NCBI GenBank assembly: GCA_027487945.1
Contig: JAIYCQ010000049.1
Location: 1 to 40,979 of the forward strand
Direction: 5' to 3'
Source of the DNA: Caulobacteraceae bacterium
Lineage (GTDB): Bacteria; Pseudomonadota; Alphaproteobacteria; Caulobacterales; Caulobacteraceae
DNA: 40,979 nt
Shown here: positions 1 through 9,962 of the stretch, piece after piece
How the letters are laid out: each line of letters begins with the position of its first letter
Numbering within the stretch: position 1 is the first letter of the stretch
Made by a program: the position numbers and the translations under genes
The notes under the pieces: generated by a model
The model's database searches: none
What the model was told of the DNA's origin: nothing
The model's input: only the letters and a program-made list of their open reading frames with translations

Positions 1-1562
<1,562 letters not shown>

Positions 1563-1616
1563 TGCGTTCTCCGGCGAACCGCCCCTGGGCGGGCGGAACG
1601 CTTCAAAATTCTTCTC

Positions 1617-1634
1617 GACGCTATCGAAAGCGTC
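1617..1634 (-). other. Small hairpin between dnaG and rpoD
   Basis: GACGCT and AGCGTC form perfect 6-bp arms around a 6-nt loop, directly after the dnaG stop codon. On the transcribed strand it is followed within about 10 nt by ATTTTG. It could be a weak attenuator or an RNA processing site that adjusts rpoD relative to dnaG, as happens in the E. coli operon. The stem is short, so the functional call is tentative. Confidence 0.35.
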
Positions 1635-3527
1635 TCAGGGAGAGGTTTCGCCGTCCGTCCACAGGCTTCCCGAGCGGATCGCGCGCTTCAGCGTGTCCCG
1701 TTCGGCCTTCAGGCGCTCCAGCGCCGCCATGTCTGATCGGCCCCCAAGGCTGGCCTTGGCGGACTTAAGGGCGGTCTCAAGCGCAGCCAATCGGTTCAGG
1801 GCCTCAAAAGCTAGCGTCCACTGGGACCTGGCGGCGGCGAGGGTGACATCCTGTTTCAGGAAGGGCGCGCCTGCCATTGCAGCGGCCCGGTCGATGTCAG
1901 TCAGCAGCCCGGCAAATCCACGATCCCGCAGATGGCGTGCGAGAGACGCAGAGTCAAGGTTGTCGGCCTCAAGTCGCAACCGAATGAACTCGCTGGCCAA
2001 TTCCGACAGCGCCGTGTCGCCGAAGCCCGATCGCTCCAGCTGCTCGAAATGGTCGTCCAGCCGGTGAGGGTCTTCCAGGGCCGCCTTGGCGAGGGCGGCG
2101 GCCATCGGATCGAGCGCGACGGCCAGCTTGCGCGCCGCGGCCTTGCCCTCGGGCGTGGGGAAGGCGTCGAAATGCAGGGCCTCGCCGCGACGGCCGCGGG
2201 CCCGGGGCATGAACGGGGCGCGGGGCGCGCCCTGGCCGCCGGCGGCGGGTCGGGCGAACAGCGTGTCGAGCCGCGCCAGCATCTCCTCGCGATAGGCCTG
2301 GGCCAGATCCTTGTCGGCGATGCTGGCCGCCCGTTCGCGCAATCGCGCCTTCAGACCGGCCTTGCGCTCGGGGGTCTCCAGCGGCTCCAGGTCCCGCTCG
2401 CGCACGAACAGGGCGTCGACGAAGGGCGTGGTCTCGGCCAGCTGGGCCTTCAGCGCATTGGGCCCCTGCTCGCGCAGCACGTCGTCGGGATCCTTGCCGC
2501 CGGTGACGATGGCGAACCGGAAGCTCTTGCCCGGCTTGAGAAGCGGCAGGGCGCGATCGATCGCCCGGCTGGCGGCGCGCATGCCCGCCCCGTCGCCGTC
2601 GAAGCACAGCGTCGGCTCCGGATGCAGACGCCAGAGGACCTCCATCTGGTCCTCGGTCAGGGCGGTGCCCAGCGGGGCGACGGCGGCGATGCCGGCCCGC
2701 TGGCAGGCGATGGCGTCCATATAGCCCTCGACCACGACCAGGGCCGTGTCGTCGCCGCCGGCGTGCAGCAGCTTGCGCGCCTCGGGCAGGCCGTAGAGCA
2801 GCCGGCCCTTGGAGAACAGGCTGGTCTCGGGCCCGTTCAGGTACTTGGCGCGGGCCTCCGGATCCATGGCCCGGCCGCCGAAGCTGACGATCCGGCCCCG
2901 CGCGTCGGCGATCGGGAAGATGATACGGTCACGGAAGCGGTCATAGGGCGCGGCCCCGCCCTCCTCCGGCGCGATCAGCAGGCCGGCGTCGATCAGCTCG
3001 ACGGGCCGCGCGCCCTTGGCGATGAGGTAGTCCTTCAGCGCCGTGCGGCTGGCGGGGGAAAAGCCGATGCGGAACCGCTTCCACTCGGTCTCCGGCAGGC
3101 CCCGGCGCAGCAGATAGTCCCGCGCCGCCTTGCCCGACGGCCGGTGCAGTTCGCCCTCGAACCACTGCGCGGCCAACTCGACCCAGTCGGCCAGGCCCTG
3201 GCGCTTCTTCTCCTGCTCGGCCGCCTGGGGGTCGGGCGCCGGCATCGGCATCCCGGCTTCATTGGCCAGCCGCTCGACAGCCTCCATGAAGGTCAGCCGC
3301 TCGGTCTCCTGCAGGAAGCTGATCAGGTCGCCGTGCTTGCCGCTGGAGAAGTCGTGGAAGAAGCCCTTGTCGTCGTTGACGAAGAAGCTGGGCGACCGCT
3401 CCTTGGTGAACGGCGACAGCCCGACGAACTCGCGGCCCTGGCGCTTGAGTTTCACGGTCTTGCCGATCACGTCCGACAGGCGGACGCGCGACTTGATCTC
3501 CTCCAGGAAGCGGTCGTCGAAGCGCAT
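1635..3527 (-). CDS. dnaG: DNA primase DnaG
   Basis: Makes RNA primers for replication. It is 630 aa, normal for the family, starting at ATG 3527 ([11 protein letters not shown]) with no strong Shine-Dalgarno. The N-terminal zinc-binding fold covers residues 1-100. The catalytic RNA polymerase domain follows, with the TOPRIM motif EGYMD at 267-271 and the acidic CFDGDGAG at about 308-315 (D310, D312). The C-terminal part (from about 450) would be the helicase-binding domain. Odd point: the CHC2 zinc ligands are absent. The positions normally C, H, C, C read S38, T41, D59 and S62 (LSPFTKE and [10 protein letters not shown]). I recall this degenerate motif from alphaproteobacterial primases, so it is probably a lineage trait and not damage. 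It sits upstream of rpoD in the same orientation; no rpsU is present next to it. Confidence 0.97.
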   Translation of the reverse strand: MRFDDRFLEEIKSRVRLSDVIGKTVKLKRQGREFVGLSPFTKERSPSFFVNDDKGFFHDFSSGKHGDLISFLQETERLTFMEAVERLANEAGMPMPAPDPQAAEQEKKRQGLADWVELAAQWFEGELHRPSGKAARDYLLRRGLPETEWKRFRIGFSPASRTALKDYLIAKGARPVELIDAGLLIAPEEGGAAPYDRFRDRIIFPIADARGRIVSFGGRAMDPEARAKYLNGPETSLFSKGRLLYGLPEARKLLHAGGDDTALVVVEGYMDAIACQRAGIAAVAPLGTALTEDQMEVLWRLHPEPTLCFDGDGAGMRAASRAIDRALPLLKPGKSFRFAIVTGGKDPDDVLREQGPNALKAQLAETTPFVDALFVRERDLEPLETPERKAGLKARLRERAASIADKDLAQAYREEMLARLDTLFARPAAGGQGAPRAPFMPRARGRRGEALHFDAFPTPEGKAAARKLAVALDPMAAALAKAALEDPHRLDDHFEQLERSGFGDTALSELASEFIRLRLEADNLDSASLARHLRDRGFAGLLTDIDRAAAMAGAPFLKQDVTLAAARSQWTLAFEALNRLAALETALKSAKASLGGRSDMAALERLKAERDTLKRAIRSGSLWTDGETSP

Positions 3528-3575
3528 TCAGCACATATCGCGGATGGAGCGGGTCCGCGCCAGCATCTCCCTCAT

Positions 3576-3682
3576 TGTCATCCCGGCCGAACCCCGGCGG
3601 AAGCCGGGGGAAGAGCCGGGACCCAGAGGCGGACGCACGGCATCGGCTGGGTCCGGGATCGCCTGCGGCGTCCGGGATGACA
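3576..3682. repeat. Dispersed inverted repeat, GTCATCCCGG family, copy 1
   Basis: About 107 bp that begins TGTCATCCCGG and ends with the reverse complement CCGGGATGACA. Nested inside are CCGGGACCCAG and CTGGGTCCGG, so the whole unit can fold into a long stem. It lies between the 3' end of the ECF41 sigma gene and the start of dnaG. The same ends occur at 23918-24016. Such REP-like units often act as transcript 3' ends; here it may end the ECF41 transcript. Confidence 0.7.
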
Positions 3683-3689
3683 GTGAAGC

Positions 3690-4550
3690 TCACCCCCTCA
3701 CATGCACCAGCTTGTCCGGATTGCGCACGATGTAGATCGCGCTCAGCAGGCCGTCGGCGTCGGCTTCGAAGGCGATGGTCTGCAGGCCGTCGGCCAGGTC
3801 CATGATAACGCCGGGGTCGCCGTTGATCATCGCCGGGCGCATGGCCATGGCCTTGGTGAAGCTGCCCCGCGAGGCGAGGCCCCGCAGCAGCAGCATGACA
3901 TCGTCGCGCCCCACCATGGGCCGCAGCGCGGCGGGCCGTTTGCCGCCGCCGTCGGAGATCAGCACCGCGTCCCGGGCCAGCAGGCTGGAGAGGCCCTCCA
4001 TGTCCTGCGCGGCGGCGGCCCGCATGAAGGCGGCGGCCAGCTCGAGCGTCTTCTCCGGCGACACCGAAAAGCGCGGCCGGGCGTCGCGGACGTGGGCGCG
4101 GGCGCGGCTGGCCAGCTGGCGCACCGCCGCCTCGCCCCGGCCGAGCGCGCGGCCGACCTCCGCGTAGTCCTGGTCGAAAACGTCGTGCAGCAGGAACACC
4201 GCCCGCTCCAGCGGCGACAGCCGCTCCAGCGCCAGCAGGAAGGCGACCGATACGTCTTCGGCCCGCTCGACCGGATCGCCGGCGATCTCCTCGACCAGCG
4301 GCTCGGGCAGCCAGGGGCCGACATAGGCCTCGCGGCGGGCCCGGGCCGACTTCAGCCGGTCGAGGCACAGGCGGGTGACGGTCTGGAGCAACCAGGCCCG
4401 GGGATTGTCCGCCGCCGCGCCGGCCCGGTCCCAGCGCAGCCAGGCGTCCTGCACCGCGTCCTCCGCCTCGGCCACCGAGCCCAGCATGCGATAGGCCAGC
4501 CGCCGCAGACGCGGACGCTCGGCTTCGAAGACTGCGACGGCGGCGGTCAT
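3690..4550 (-). CDS. ECF41-group extracytoplasmic-function sigma factor (SigJ-like)
   Basis: Alternative sigma factor of 286 aa. Sigma region 2 is at about 8-70 (AYRMLGSVAEAEDAVQDAWLR) and region 4 at about 105-155 (LSPLERAVFLLHDVF, then GRGEAAVRQLASRAR). A SnoaL-like C-terminal domain spans about 165-286. The signatures known for ECF41 are all present: WLPEP in the linker (80-84), DGGGK (200-204) and NPDKL (277-281). In ECF41 this fused domain replaces a separate anti-sigma factor and tunes activity. Start chosen at ATG 4550 (MTAAVAVFEAERP), because it overlaps the stop of the upstream CMD gene as ATGA, implying translational coupling; a longer frame upstream has no domain content. It is the last gene of a three-gene unit with an ECF41-type promoter at its head, so positive autoregulation is likely. 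Confidence 0.93.
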   Translation of the reverse strand: MTAAVAVFEAERPRLRRLAYRMLGSVAEAEDAVQDAWLRWDRAGAAADNPRAWLLQTVTRLCLDRLKSARARREAYVGPWLPEPLVEEIAGDPVERAEDVSVAFLLALERLSPLERAVFLLHDVFDQDYAEVGRALGRGEAAVRQLASRARAHVRDARPRFSVSPEKTLELAAAFMRAAAAQDMEGLSSLLARDAVLISDGGGKRPAALRPMVGRDDVMLLLRGLASRGSFTKAMAMRPAMINGDPGVIMDLADGLQTIAFEADADGLLSAIYIVRNPDKLVHVRG

Positions 4551-5104
4551 ACCGTGACGGGGTCCGGGAAACGGAAGGGAGTAGAGACGCCGGCGACGAC
4601 CACCTTCGAGCAGGCGCGGCCGTGGCCCAGAGCGTACTTCACCGTGGGATACATCTGGCCGGTGGTCAGGGCGAGGGCCAGATCGACGACGGCCGCCTCG
4701 CCCCAGCGGCGGGCGATTTCGGTCCGGCACGCGTCGGCGTCCGGCAGATTGCGCTCAAGCACCGCGCGGGCAAAGTCGTAGGCCAACGCCGCCGCCTCGC
4801 CCATGGCCGGGCGATCACCGGCAAGAATGCCGCGCAGGACCTCGGGCCGTACGCCGCCGGTCGTGGCCATGTCGACGCTGATCTGGGTGCAGGGGCCGCA
4901 GTCGCCGGCCAGGGTTCCGACGATGCCGGCCGCCGCCCGCGCCTCCGCCGGCGCGGTCTTGCCGTGGCCCAGCGAGGCGACCATCCCGAAGCGGATGAAG
5001 GTCCAGGGTCCGCCCTTGTCGAGCAGGTCGCGCATATAGCCGGCGCCGTAGTTCCAGGTCTTTTCGATGCCGTCGATCTGGCGGTGGAGCAGGGCTTTCA
5101 ACAT
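4547..5104 (-). CDS. Carboxymuconolactone decarboxylase-like (AhpD-type) protein
   Basis: An all-helical CMD/AhpD-fold protein of 185 aa. The redox-type motif CGPC is at 69-72 (GDCGPCTQIS), typical of AhpD-like peroxidase partners, and a further C-terminal segment reads YALGHGRACSKV. No signal peptide is visible, so it is probably cytoplasmic. It lies 1 nt downstream of a small membrane protein gene and overlaps the ECF41 sigma gene by ATGA. CMD proteins belong to the COE group (carboxymuconolactone decarboxylase, oxidoreductase, epimerase) known to neighbour ECF41 sigmas, and they are the usual targets. The substrate is unknown; a thiol-peroxidase or redox-sensing role is inference from the CxxC motif. 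Confidence 0.88.
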   Translation of the reverse strand: MLKALLHRQIDGIEKTWNYGAGYMRDLLDKGGPWTFIRFGMVASLGHGKTAPAEARAAAGIVGTLAGDCGPCTQISVDMATTGGVRPEVLRGILAGDRPAMGEAAALAYDFARAVLERNLPDADACRTEIARRWGEAAVVDLALALTTGQMYPTVKYALGHGRACSKVVVAGVSTPFRFPDPVTV

Positions 5105-5105
5105 G

Positions 5106-5525
5106 TCAGGCCTCCTTGGCCACGGCGTGAGAGGGGGCGGGGGCGGGGGCGGGACGATTGGCCCAGGCGATCCAGGCCGTGATCAGGGCGGGCAGGAAGA
5201 CGCCGGGAAAGTCGCGGATCAGGTCGCGCCAGACATTGCCGCCGCAGCTGGCGTCACCGACGTGGATGGCCGCGTGCAGGCCGAGGAAGGCCGCGGCGCA
5301 GACCAGCGCCGGCCAACCCTGCGCAGGCCGCCAGGCGAACCAGCCAAGGCCCAGGGTCACGACCAGGTAGGCCATGCCGATGTCGCGCACGAAGTGGATG
5401 TTGAACGGCCCGGTCAGCGGCACGCCCGGCACGGCGTCGTACCAGCCCAGCGGCCGCGCCAGCATCACCAGCGCATTGACCGCCAGCCCTCCGCCCAGCA
5501 GCGCCGCGATCCATCGGTAGATCAT
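5106..5525 (-). CDS. Small integral membrane protein, first gene of ECF41 operon
   Basis: 139 aa with about four hydrophobic helices: near the N-terminus (WIAALLGGGLAVNALVMLA), at about 50-65 (MAYLVVTLGLGWFAW), at about 70-90 (ALVCAAAFLGLHAAIHVGD) and at about 108-122 (VFLPALITAWIAWA). The tail is rich in Pro and Ala. Histidines lie at helix edges (NIHFVRD, LHAAIHVGD), and there is a loop cysteine (DASCGGN). I do not recognise the family. Start ATG 5525 has GGGAG 8 nt upstream. It comes directly after the ECF41-type promoter and 1 nt before the CMD gene, so it should be expressed with both. A sensor or quinone/heme-linked membrane role is possible but unsupported. Confidence 0.85.
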   Translation of the reverse strand: MIYRWIAALLGGGLAVNALVMLARPLGWYDAVPGVPLTGPFNIHFVRDIGMAYLVVTLGLGWFAWRPAQGWPALVCAAAFLGLHAAIHVGDASCGGNVWRDLIRDFPGVFLPALITAWIAWANRPAPAPAPSHAVAKEA

Positions 5526-5552
5526 GAGGATGTCTCCCTTGTTCGGACAGGA

Positions 5553-5579
5553 GACGAGGGAACCGGGCTGGATGTGACA
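5553..5579 (-). promoter_or_regulatory. ECF41-type promoter, TGTCACA-N16-CGTC
   Basis: On the minus strand, TGTCACA (5579 down to 5573), a 16-nt spacer and CGTC (5556 down to 5553) lie 27 nt upstream of the membrane-protein start. TGTCACA-N16-CGTC is the published ECF41 target promoter as I recall it, and this matches every specified base. Since an ECF41 sigma is encoded two genes downstream, autoregulation is the natural reading. Confidence 0.85.
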
Positions 5580-5640
5580 GGCGACGGCGGGAAAGCGCGA
5601 TGATGGGCGCCAGACCGGGACGGGATTGCTCCCCCCCCTT

Positions 5641-7392
5641 CTACCAGCTCCAGTCCTTCGCGCTCGCCCGGCAGCCGCCGTCGGGCCAGCCTTTCCAGGC
5701 GCGGCCCCGGACCACGCGGCCCGTCGCCTGCCCGGTCGGCTGGCCGTTCTTCAGGGCGACGCCGCCGTTGACCAGCACCCAGCTGACGCCGGTCGCGAAC
5801 TGTTTGGGGGTCTGGTAGGTGGCCGGGTCGCTGACCGTCGCCGGGTCGAAGATCACCACGTCGGCGTAGTAGCCGGGCTTCAGCAGGCCCCGCTCGCGAA
5901 GGCCGAGGTTCCGGGCCGGCAGGCTGGTCATCCGGCGGACCGCCTCCGGCAGGGTGATCACCTTCTCCTCGCGCACATACTTGCCCAGCAGTCGGGCGAA
6001 GTTGCCGTAGGCGCGCGGGTGGGTGCTGGACTGCAGGAACACGCCCTCGGGCGCCTGGGCGCCGGCGTCGGAGCCGAAGCTCATCCAGGGGAGGGCGACC
6101 TGCTTGCGGACGTTGTCCTCGCTCATCAGGAAATAGACCACCTGAACACGGCTGCCGTCCTCGATGACCAGGTCGATGGCCGCGTCCTCGGGGCTGACCT
6201 TCCGTTCGGCGGCGACCTGCGCCAGCGTCTTGCCGGCCAGGGGCTTGAGTTTGGGGTTCTGGAAGCCGACCAGCAGCGTCCCCTCGGCCCCGGCGAACCG
6301 GTAGAGGTTCTCGAACACCGGGCTGTCGGTGCGCATCTCGGCAATGACCTCGCGGCGGATCTGCTTGTCCTTCAACCGCTTGATCCAGGCCTCGCGGCCG
6401 CCCGCCTGCACCCAGGGCGGCATCGCCGCGTCCAGACCGGTAGAGCCGGCGGTGTAGCTGTACATGTTGGCGGTGATGCGCAGGCCGCTCGCCCGGGCCG
6501 CCTCGATCCGGGCGATGGCGGCGTCCAGCTTGCCCCAGTTCTGGCGGCCGGCGGCCTTCAGGTGCCAGATCTCGGCCGGCGCGCCGGACTGCCGCGAGAT
6601 GTCGATCAGCTCGTCGATGGCCTCCAGCAGGCGGTTGCCCTCGCTGCGCATGTGGCTGATGTAGATGCCGCCGCAGCGACCGGCTTCGGTCGCCAGCGCC
6701 GCCAGCTCTCGTGTCTCGGCATAGCTGCCCGGCGCGTAGATCAGCGATGAGCCGACGCCGAGCGCGCCCTCCTCCATGGCCTGGACCACCAGCCCCCGCA
6801 TGCGCTGCAGCTGCGCCTCGCCCGGCTGGTCGTCGCCCTCACCCAGCACGTTGGTGCGGACTGTCTCGGCCCCGACGAAGGAGGCGACGTTGGGGCTGAT
6901 CCCTTCCTTCTCGAGATAGGCCAGGTATTCGCCGAGCGTGGTCCAGGCGATGTCGTACTTGATGTCACCCTGGCGCTGGCGCTCCAGCCGCTTCATCTCA
7001 GGGTTCCACGGGCCCATCGAGGAGCCCTCCCCCATCACCTCCAGGGTCACCCCCTGCTTGAGGTCCGAAAGGCCCCGGCCGTCGGCGATCAGGCTGTCGG
7101 TGGCCCAGCTGAGCATGTTGATGAAGCCGGGGGCGACGGCCTGCCCCTTCGCGTCGATCTCGCTGAGGCGCGGGCCCTTCACCTTCGGCCCCATCGCGAC
7201 GATCCGGTCGCCGCGGATGGCCACCTCGCCCCGATAGGGCGCGCCGCCGGTCCCGTCGTGGATCAGGCCGTTGCGGATGACGATGTCGAACGGCGCCCCC
7301 TTGGCCGCCTGGCCGGGCAGCGTCGGCAGCTCCGGCATGGCGGTGCAGGACAGGAGCAGGAAGGTCGCGGCCAGGGCGAGAAGGTTGCGCAT
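5641..7392 (-). CDS. Lipoprotein of the N-acyl-D-amino-acid deacylase (amidohydrolase) family with altered metal ligands
   Basis: 583 aa. Start chosen at ATG 7392 because it gives a lipoprotein signal peptide (MRNLLALAATFLLLSC, Cys16) preceded by AGGGAG; a longer frame would start inside a repeat. The amidohydrolase fold follows: N-terminal beta-sandwich (FDIVIRNGLIHDGTGG, about 35-50), TIM barrel, and a C-terminal return (ADVVIFDPATV, WVLVNGGVALKNGQPTG). H247 (ISHMRSEG), H277 (IWHLKAAG) and D442 (FGSDAGAQ) match catalytic or metal positions of D-aminoacylase. However the normal HxH after PGFID reads INMLSWA (L94, W96), and the usual metal cysteine site reads GEGSSMG (G123). So one metal site should be missing or rebuilt. 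Likely envelope-anchored; the substrate may be an acylated D-amino acid or peptide, not certain. Confidence 0.85.
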   Translation of the reverse strand: MRNLLALAATFLLLSCTAMPELPTLPGQAAKGAPFDIVIRNGLIHDGTGGAPYRGEVAIRGDRIVAMGPKVKGPRLSEIDAKGQAVAPGFINMLSWATDSLIADGRGLSDLKQGVTLEVMGEGSSMGPWNPEMKRLERQRQGDIKYDIAWTTLGEYLAYLEKEGISPNVASFVGAETVRTNVLGEGDDQPGEAQLQRMRGLVVQAMEEGALGVGSSLIYAPGSYAETRELAALATEAGRCGGIYISHMRSEGNRLLEAIDELIDISRQSGAPAEIWHLKAAGRQNWGKLDAAIARIEAARASGLRITANMYSYTAGSTGLDAAMPPWVQAGGREAWIKRLKDKQIRREVIAEMRTDSPVFENLYRFAGAEGTLLVGFQNPKLKPLAGKTLAQVAAERKVSPEDAAIDLVIEDGSRVQVVYFLMSEDNVRKQVALPWMSFGSDAGAQAPEGVFLQSSTHPRAYGNFARLLGKYVREEKVITLPEAVRRMTSLPARNLGLRERGLLKPGYYADVVIFDPATVSDPATYQTPKQFATGVSWVLVNGGVALKNGQPTGQATGRVVRGRAWKGWPDGGCRASAKDWSW

Positions 7393-7402
7393 GCGGACTC
7401 CC

Positions 7403-7513
7403 TGCGTGGTTCGACACGCCCTCTGACGAGCGCTGCTCACCATGACTAATCGGGTTGGCCCTTCAAGTCAGTCATCCTGAGCAGCCCGCACAGCGGGCCT
7501 GTCGAAGGACGCA
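7403..7513. repeat. REP-like palindromic element, CTTCGACA family, copy 1
   Basis: About 111 bp running TGCGTGGTTCGACACGCCC ... CTGCTCACCATGAC, then GTCATCCTGAGCAGCCCGC ... CCTGTCGAAGGACGCA. The two halves are imperfect reverse complements. Further copies are at 8255-8360, 28293-28399 and 37051-37160. This copy lies between the HAD gene 3' end and the deacylase gene 5' end and overlaps the latter's upstream region. Confidence 0.8.
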
Positions 7514-7519
7514 GTGCAA

Positions 7520-8215
7520 TCAGGGCAAACTTGCGACCCAGGCCGGGAGCTCGGCGATGCTCGCCAGCTCGGCATAACGATCATGCGCCTCCGGCGCCTC
7601 GGCCGCCTCGTGGGCCCAGACCAGCGGATAGGGGATCAGCGCGCCCCAGGCGCCGGCATCCAGCGCGGGCAGGATGTCAGAGCGCATGGAGTTGCCCGCC
7701 ATCACCGCCTGCTCCGGGCCGGTGCCATGCCGGGCGAAGACGCGGCGATAGGTGTCGGCGTCCTTCTCGCTGACGATCTCGACGGCCGCGAACAGGTCGC
7801 CCAGGCCGCTGGCCGCCAGCTTCTGTTCCTGGTGCAGCAGGTCGCCCTTGGTGATCAACACCAGACGATAGCGCTCCGACAGCTGATGCAGCGCCAGGTC
7901 GACGCCCGGCAGCGGCTCGACCGGCTCGGTCAGCATCTCGCGACCGGCGGCGAGGATCTGTTTGATAACGCCGATCGACACCTTGTCCTGGGTCAACTCC
8001 ATCGCCGTCTCGATCATCGACAGGGTGAAGCCCTTCACCCCGTAGCCGTAGAGTCGCAGGTTGCGCTTCTCGGTCTCGGCCAGCTTCGCCTCCAGCATCG
8101 CCTCGTCGGCGTAGGGGGCGAGCAGCTCCACGAACCGCTTGTGGGTCAGGCGGAAGATGGTTTCGTTGTGCCAGAGCGTGTCGTCGGCATCGAGGCCGAC
8201 CGTGGTGATGGTCAT
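7520..8215 (-). CDS. HAD-superfamily hydrolase (putative phosphatase)
   Basis: 231-aa soluble protein with the haloacid dehalogenase motifs in order. Motif I is GLDADDTLW, with D9 the nucleophile and D11 the acid/base. Motif II is LVLITKGD (T), motif III a Lys in the region before SEKDADTY, and motif IV is MAGNSMRSDILPA (acidic Mg ligand). The helical cap lies between motifs I and II (about 20-100). This pattern fits a Mg-dependent phosphatase of the C1-cap (YjjG/phosphoglycolate phosphatase-like) type; the substrate cannot be read from sequence. Start ATG 8215 has only a weak ribosome site. It is flanked on both sides by copies of the same palindromic repeat. Confidence 0.9.
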   Translation of the reverse strand: MTITTVGLDADDTLWHNETIFRLTHKRFVELLAPYADEAMLEAKLAETEKRNLRLYGYGVKGFTLSMIETAMELTQDKVSIGVIKQILAAGREMLTEPVEPLPGVDLALHQLSERYRLVLITKGDLLHQEQKLAASGLGDLFAAVEIVSEKDADTYRRVFARHGTGPEQAVMAGNSMRSDILPALDAGAWGALIPYPLVWAHEAAEAPEAHDRYAELASIAELPAWVASLP

Positions 8216-8254
8216 CGCCCGGGATTAGCGAGGGAAGAGGCGGAAGTGAAGCGG

Positions 8255-8360
8255 TGCGTGCTTCGACAGGCGCCTGCGGCGCCGCTCAGCATGACCGGGG
8301 CTGGAAGCCTTCCTCTTCAGTCATCCCGGGCGGCGGCGAAGCGGCCTGTCGAAGGACGCA
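8255..8360. repeat. REP-like palindromic element, CTTCGACA family, copy 2
   Basis: About 106 bp: TGCGTGCTTCGACAGGCGCC ... GCTCAGCATGAC, a variable middle, then GTCATCCCGGGCGGC ... CCTGTCGAAGGACGCA. The ends match copies at 7403, 28293 and 37051; the inner right arm has diverged towards the GTCATCCCGG family. It is located just after the DUF1272 gene stop on the minus strand. Confidence 0.8.
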
Positions 8361-8361
8361 C

Positions 8362-8604
8362 TCACCCGCACGCCGCATGCGCCTTCACCACCCGCTCGGC
8401 GCTGCCCGGGAACGTCGCCAGCAGCGCCGTCGGCCGCGCCGGCCGCGCCACGAGCCCCCCGCCGCAGTTAGGGCAGACGCCGCCGAAGCGCCCCTCCCCG
8501 CAGGCGGCGCAGAAGGTGCATTCGAAGGTGCAGATCAGCGCGCCGGGGGCGTCGGGCGCCAGGTCGAGGTCGCAACATTCGCAGTTGGGGCGCAGCGCCA
8601 GCAT
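8362..8604 (-). CDS. DUF1272 cysteine-rich protein
   Basis: 80 aa. The pattern LRPNCECCDLDL ... ICTFECTFCAACGE ... GVCPNCGGGLVARP is the DUF1272 signature. Cysteines at about 8, 10, 11, 25, 29, 32, 35, 44 and 47 suggest at least two treble-clef-like zinc sites. The function of the family is unknown. Start ATG 8604 has GAAGGG upstream. It is transcribed divergently from carA, with 93 bp between the starts. Confidence 0.9.
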   Translation of the reverse strand: MLALRPNCECCDLDLAPDAPGALICTFECTFCAACGEGRFGGVCPNCGGGLVARPARPTALLATFPGSAERVVKAHAACG

Positions 8605-8697
8605 GTCGTGATCCCTTCGCGTCCGATAAACGTTTGACCCTGAGGGGCCGAGTCACTACCAACGCGCCCGTTTGTCCAGCAGGTCAGGAGCACATCA

Positions 8698-9864
8698 ATG
8701 GCGAGCAAGGTTCTTCCTGGCGCCACGGGCGTTCTCGCGCTCGCCGACGGTACGGTGCTTCAGGGCATCGGGGTCGGGGCGGTCGGCGAGGCGGTCGGCG
8801 AGGTGTGCTTCAACACCGCCATGACGGGGTATCAGGAGATCCTGACCGACCCGTCGTACATGGCCCAGATCGTCGCCTTCACCTTTCCCCACATCGGCAA
8901 TGTCGGTACGAACGTCGAGGATCTGGAGCAGATCAGCGGCGGGTCCGAGACCTCCGCGAGGGGGGCTATCTTCCGCGACGCCCCGACCGATCCGGCCAAC
9001 TACCGCTCCGACAGCCCGCTCAACACCTGGATGGAACGGCGCGGCGTCATCGGCCTGGCCGGGATCGACACCCGCGCCCTGACCCGGGTGATCCGCGAGA
9101 AGGGCATGCCGCACGGCGTCATCGCCCACAGCCCGACCGGCGAGTTCGACCTCGACGCCCTGGTGGCGAAGGCGAAGGGCTGGGCCGGCCTCGTCGGCCT
9201 CGACCTTGCCCGGGACGCCACCACCCGCCAGAGCTTCGTCTGGGACGAGCAGCTGTGGGAGTGGAACGAGGGCTACGGCAAGCTCGAGACCCCGAAGTAC
9301 GAGGTCGTGGTCATCGACTACGGCGTCAAGCGCAACATCCTGCGCTCGCTGGCCTCGATCGGGGCTCGCGCCACCGTGGTGCCGGCCGATACGAAGGCCG
9401 AGGACATCCTTGCCCGCAAGCCGGACGGAGTGCTGCTGTCCAACGGTCCGGGCGACCCGGCCGCGACGGGTGAGTACTCGGTGCCGGAGATCCGCAAGCT
9501 GGTCGACAGCGGTGTGCCCGTGTTCGGCATCTGCCTCGGCCACCAGATGCTGGCCCTCGCCCTCGGGGCCAGGACCGTGAAGATGGACCAGGGCCACCAC
9601 GGCGCGAACCATCCGGTGAAGGACCTGACCACCGGCAAGGTCGAGATCGTGTCGATGAACCACGGTTTCACCGTCGACCGCGACAGCCTTCCCGAGCCGG
9701 TGCGCGAAACCCACGTCAGCCTGTTCGACGGCACCAACGCCGGGCTGGAGCTGGCCGGCAAGCCGGTCTTCAGCGTCCAGCATCACCCCGAGGCCTCGCC
9801 CGGCCCGACCGACAGCCTCTACATCTTCGAGCGCTTCGCCGGGCTGATGGACCGCGCGAAATAG
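8698..9864 (+). CDS. carA: Carbamoyl-phosphate synthase small (glutaminase) subunit CarA
   Basis: Hydrolyses glutamine and passes ammonia to CarB for carbamoyl phosphate, feeding pyrimidine and arginine synthesis. 388 aa, normal length. The N-terminal CarA domain (1-150) has [19 protein letters not shown] and [17 protein letters not shown]. The class I glutamine amidotransferase domain (from about 195) has the nucleophile C279 in GICLGHQ and the HHPEASPG motif (H362/H363 with E365). Start ATG 8698 has AGGAG 8 nt upstream. carB is 2.1 kb downstream with three unrelated genes between, so this is not a simple carAB operon. Confidence 0.98.
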   Translation: MASKVLPGATGVLALADGTVLQGIGVGAVGEAVGEVCFNTAMTGYQEILTDPSYMAQIVAFTFPHIGNVGTNVEDLEQISGGSETSARGAIFRDAPTDPANYRSDSPLNTWMERRGVIGLAGIDTRALTRVIREKGMPHGVIAHSPTGEFDLDALVAKAKGWAGLVGLDLARDATTRQSFVWDEQLWEWNEGYGKLETPKYEVVVIDYGVKRNILRSLASIGARATVVPADTKAEDILARKPDGVLLSNGPGDPAATGEYSVPEIRKLVDSGVPVFGICLGHQMLALALGARTVKMDQGHHGANHPVKDLTTGKVEIVSMNHGFTVDRDSLPEPVRETHVSLFDGTNAGLELAGKPVFSVQHHPEASPGPTDSLYIFERFAGLMDRAK

Positions 9865-9898
9865 GGGACAGTCACCGGCGATGCCGGAAGCCGTCCCC
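9864..9898 (+). terminator. Nested hairpin at carA 3' end
   Basis: GGGGAC and GTCCCC form an outer stem around a second perfect stem CCGGC-GAT-GCCGG, starting at the last base of the carA stop codon. There is no T run, so Rho-independent termination is uncertain. The outer stem resembles the GGGGACA hairpin at 21107-21127. Confidence 0.45.
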
Positions 9899-9962
9899 GG
9901 CGCCGTTCCACCTCCACCAGGGATCACATGCCAGCGACATGAATGTCGGCTAGGGTGCCGGG

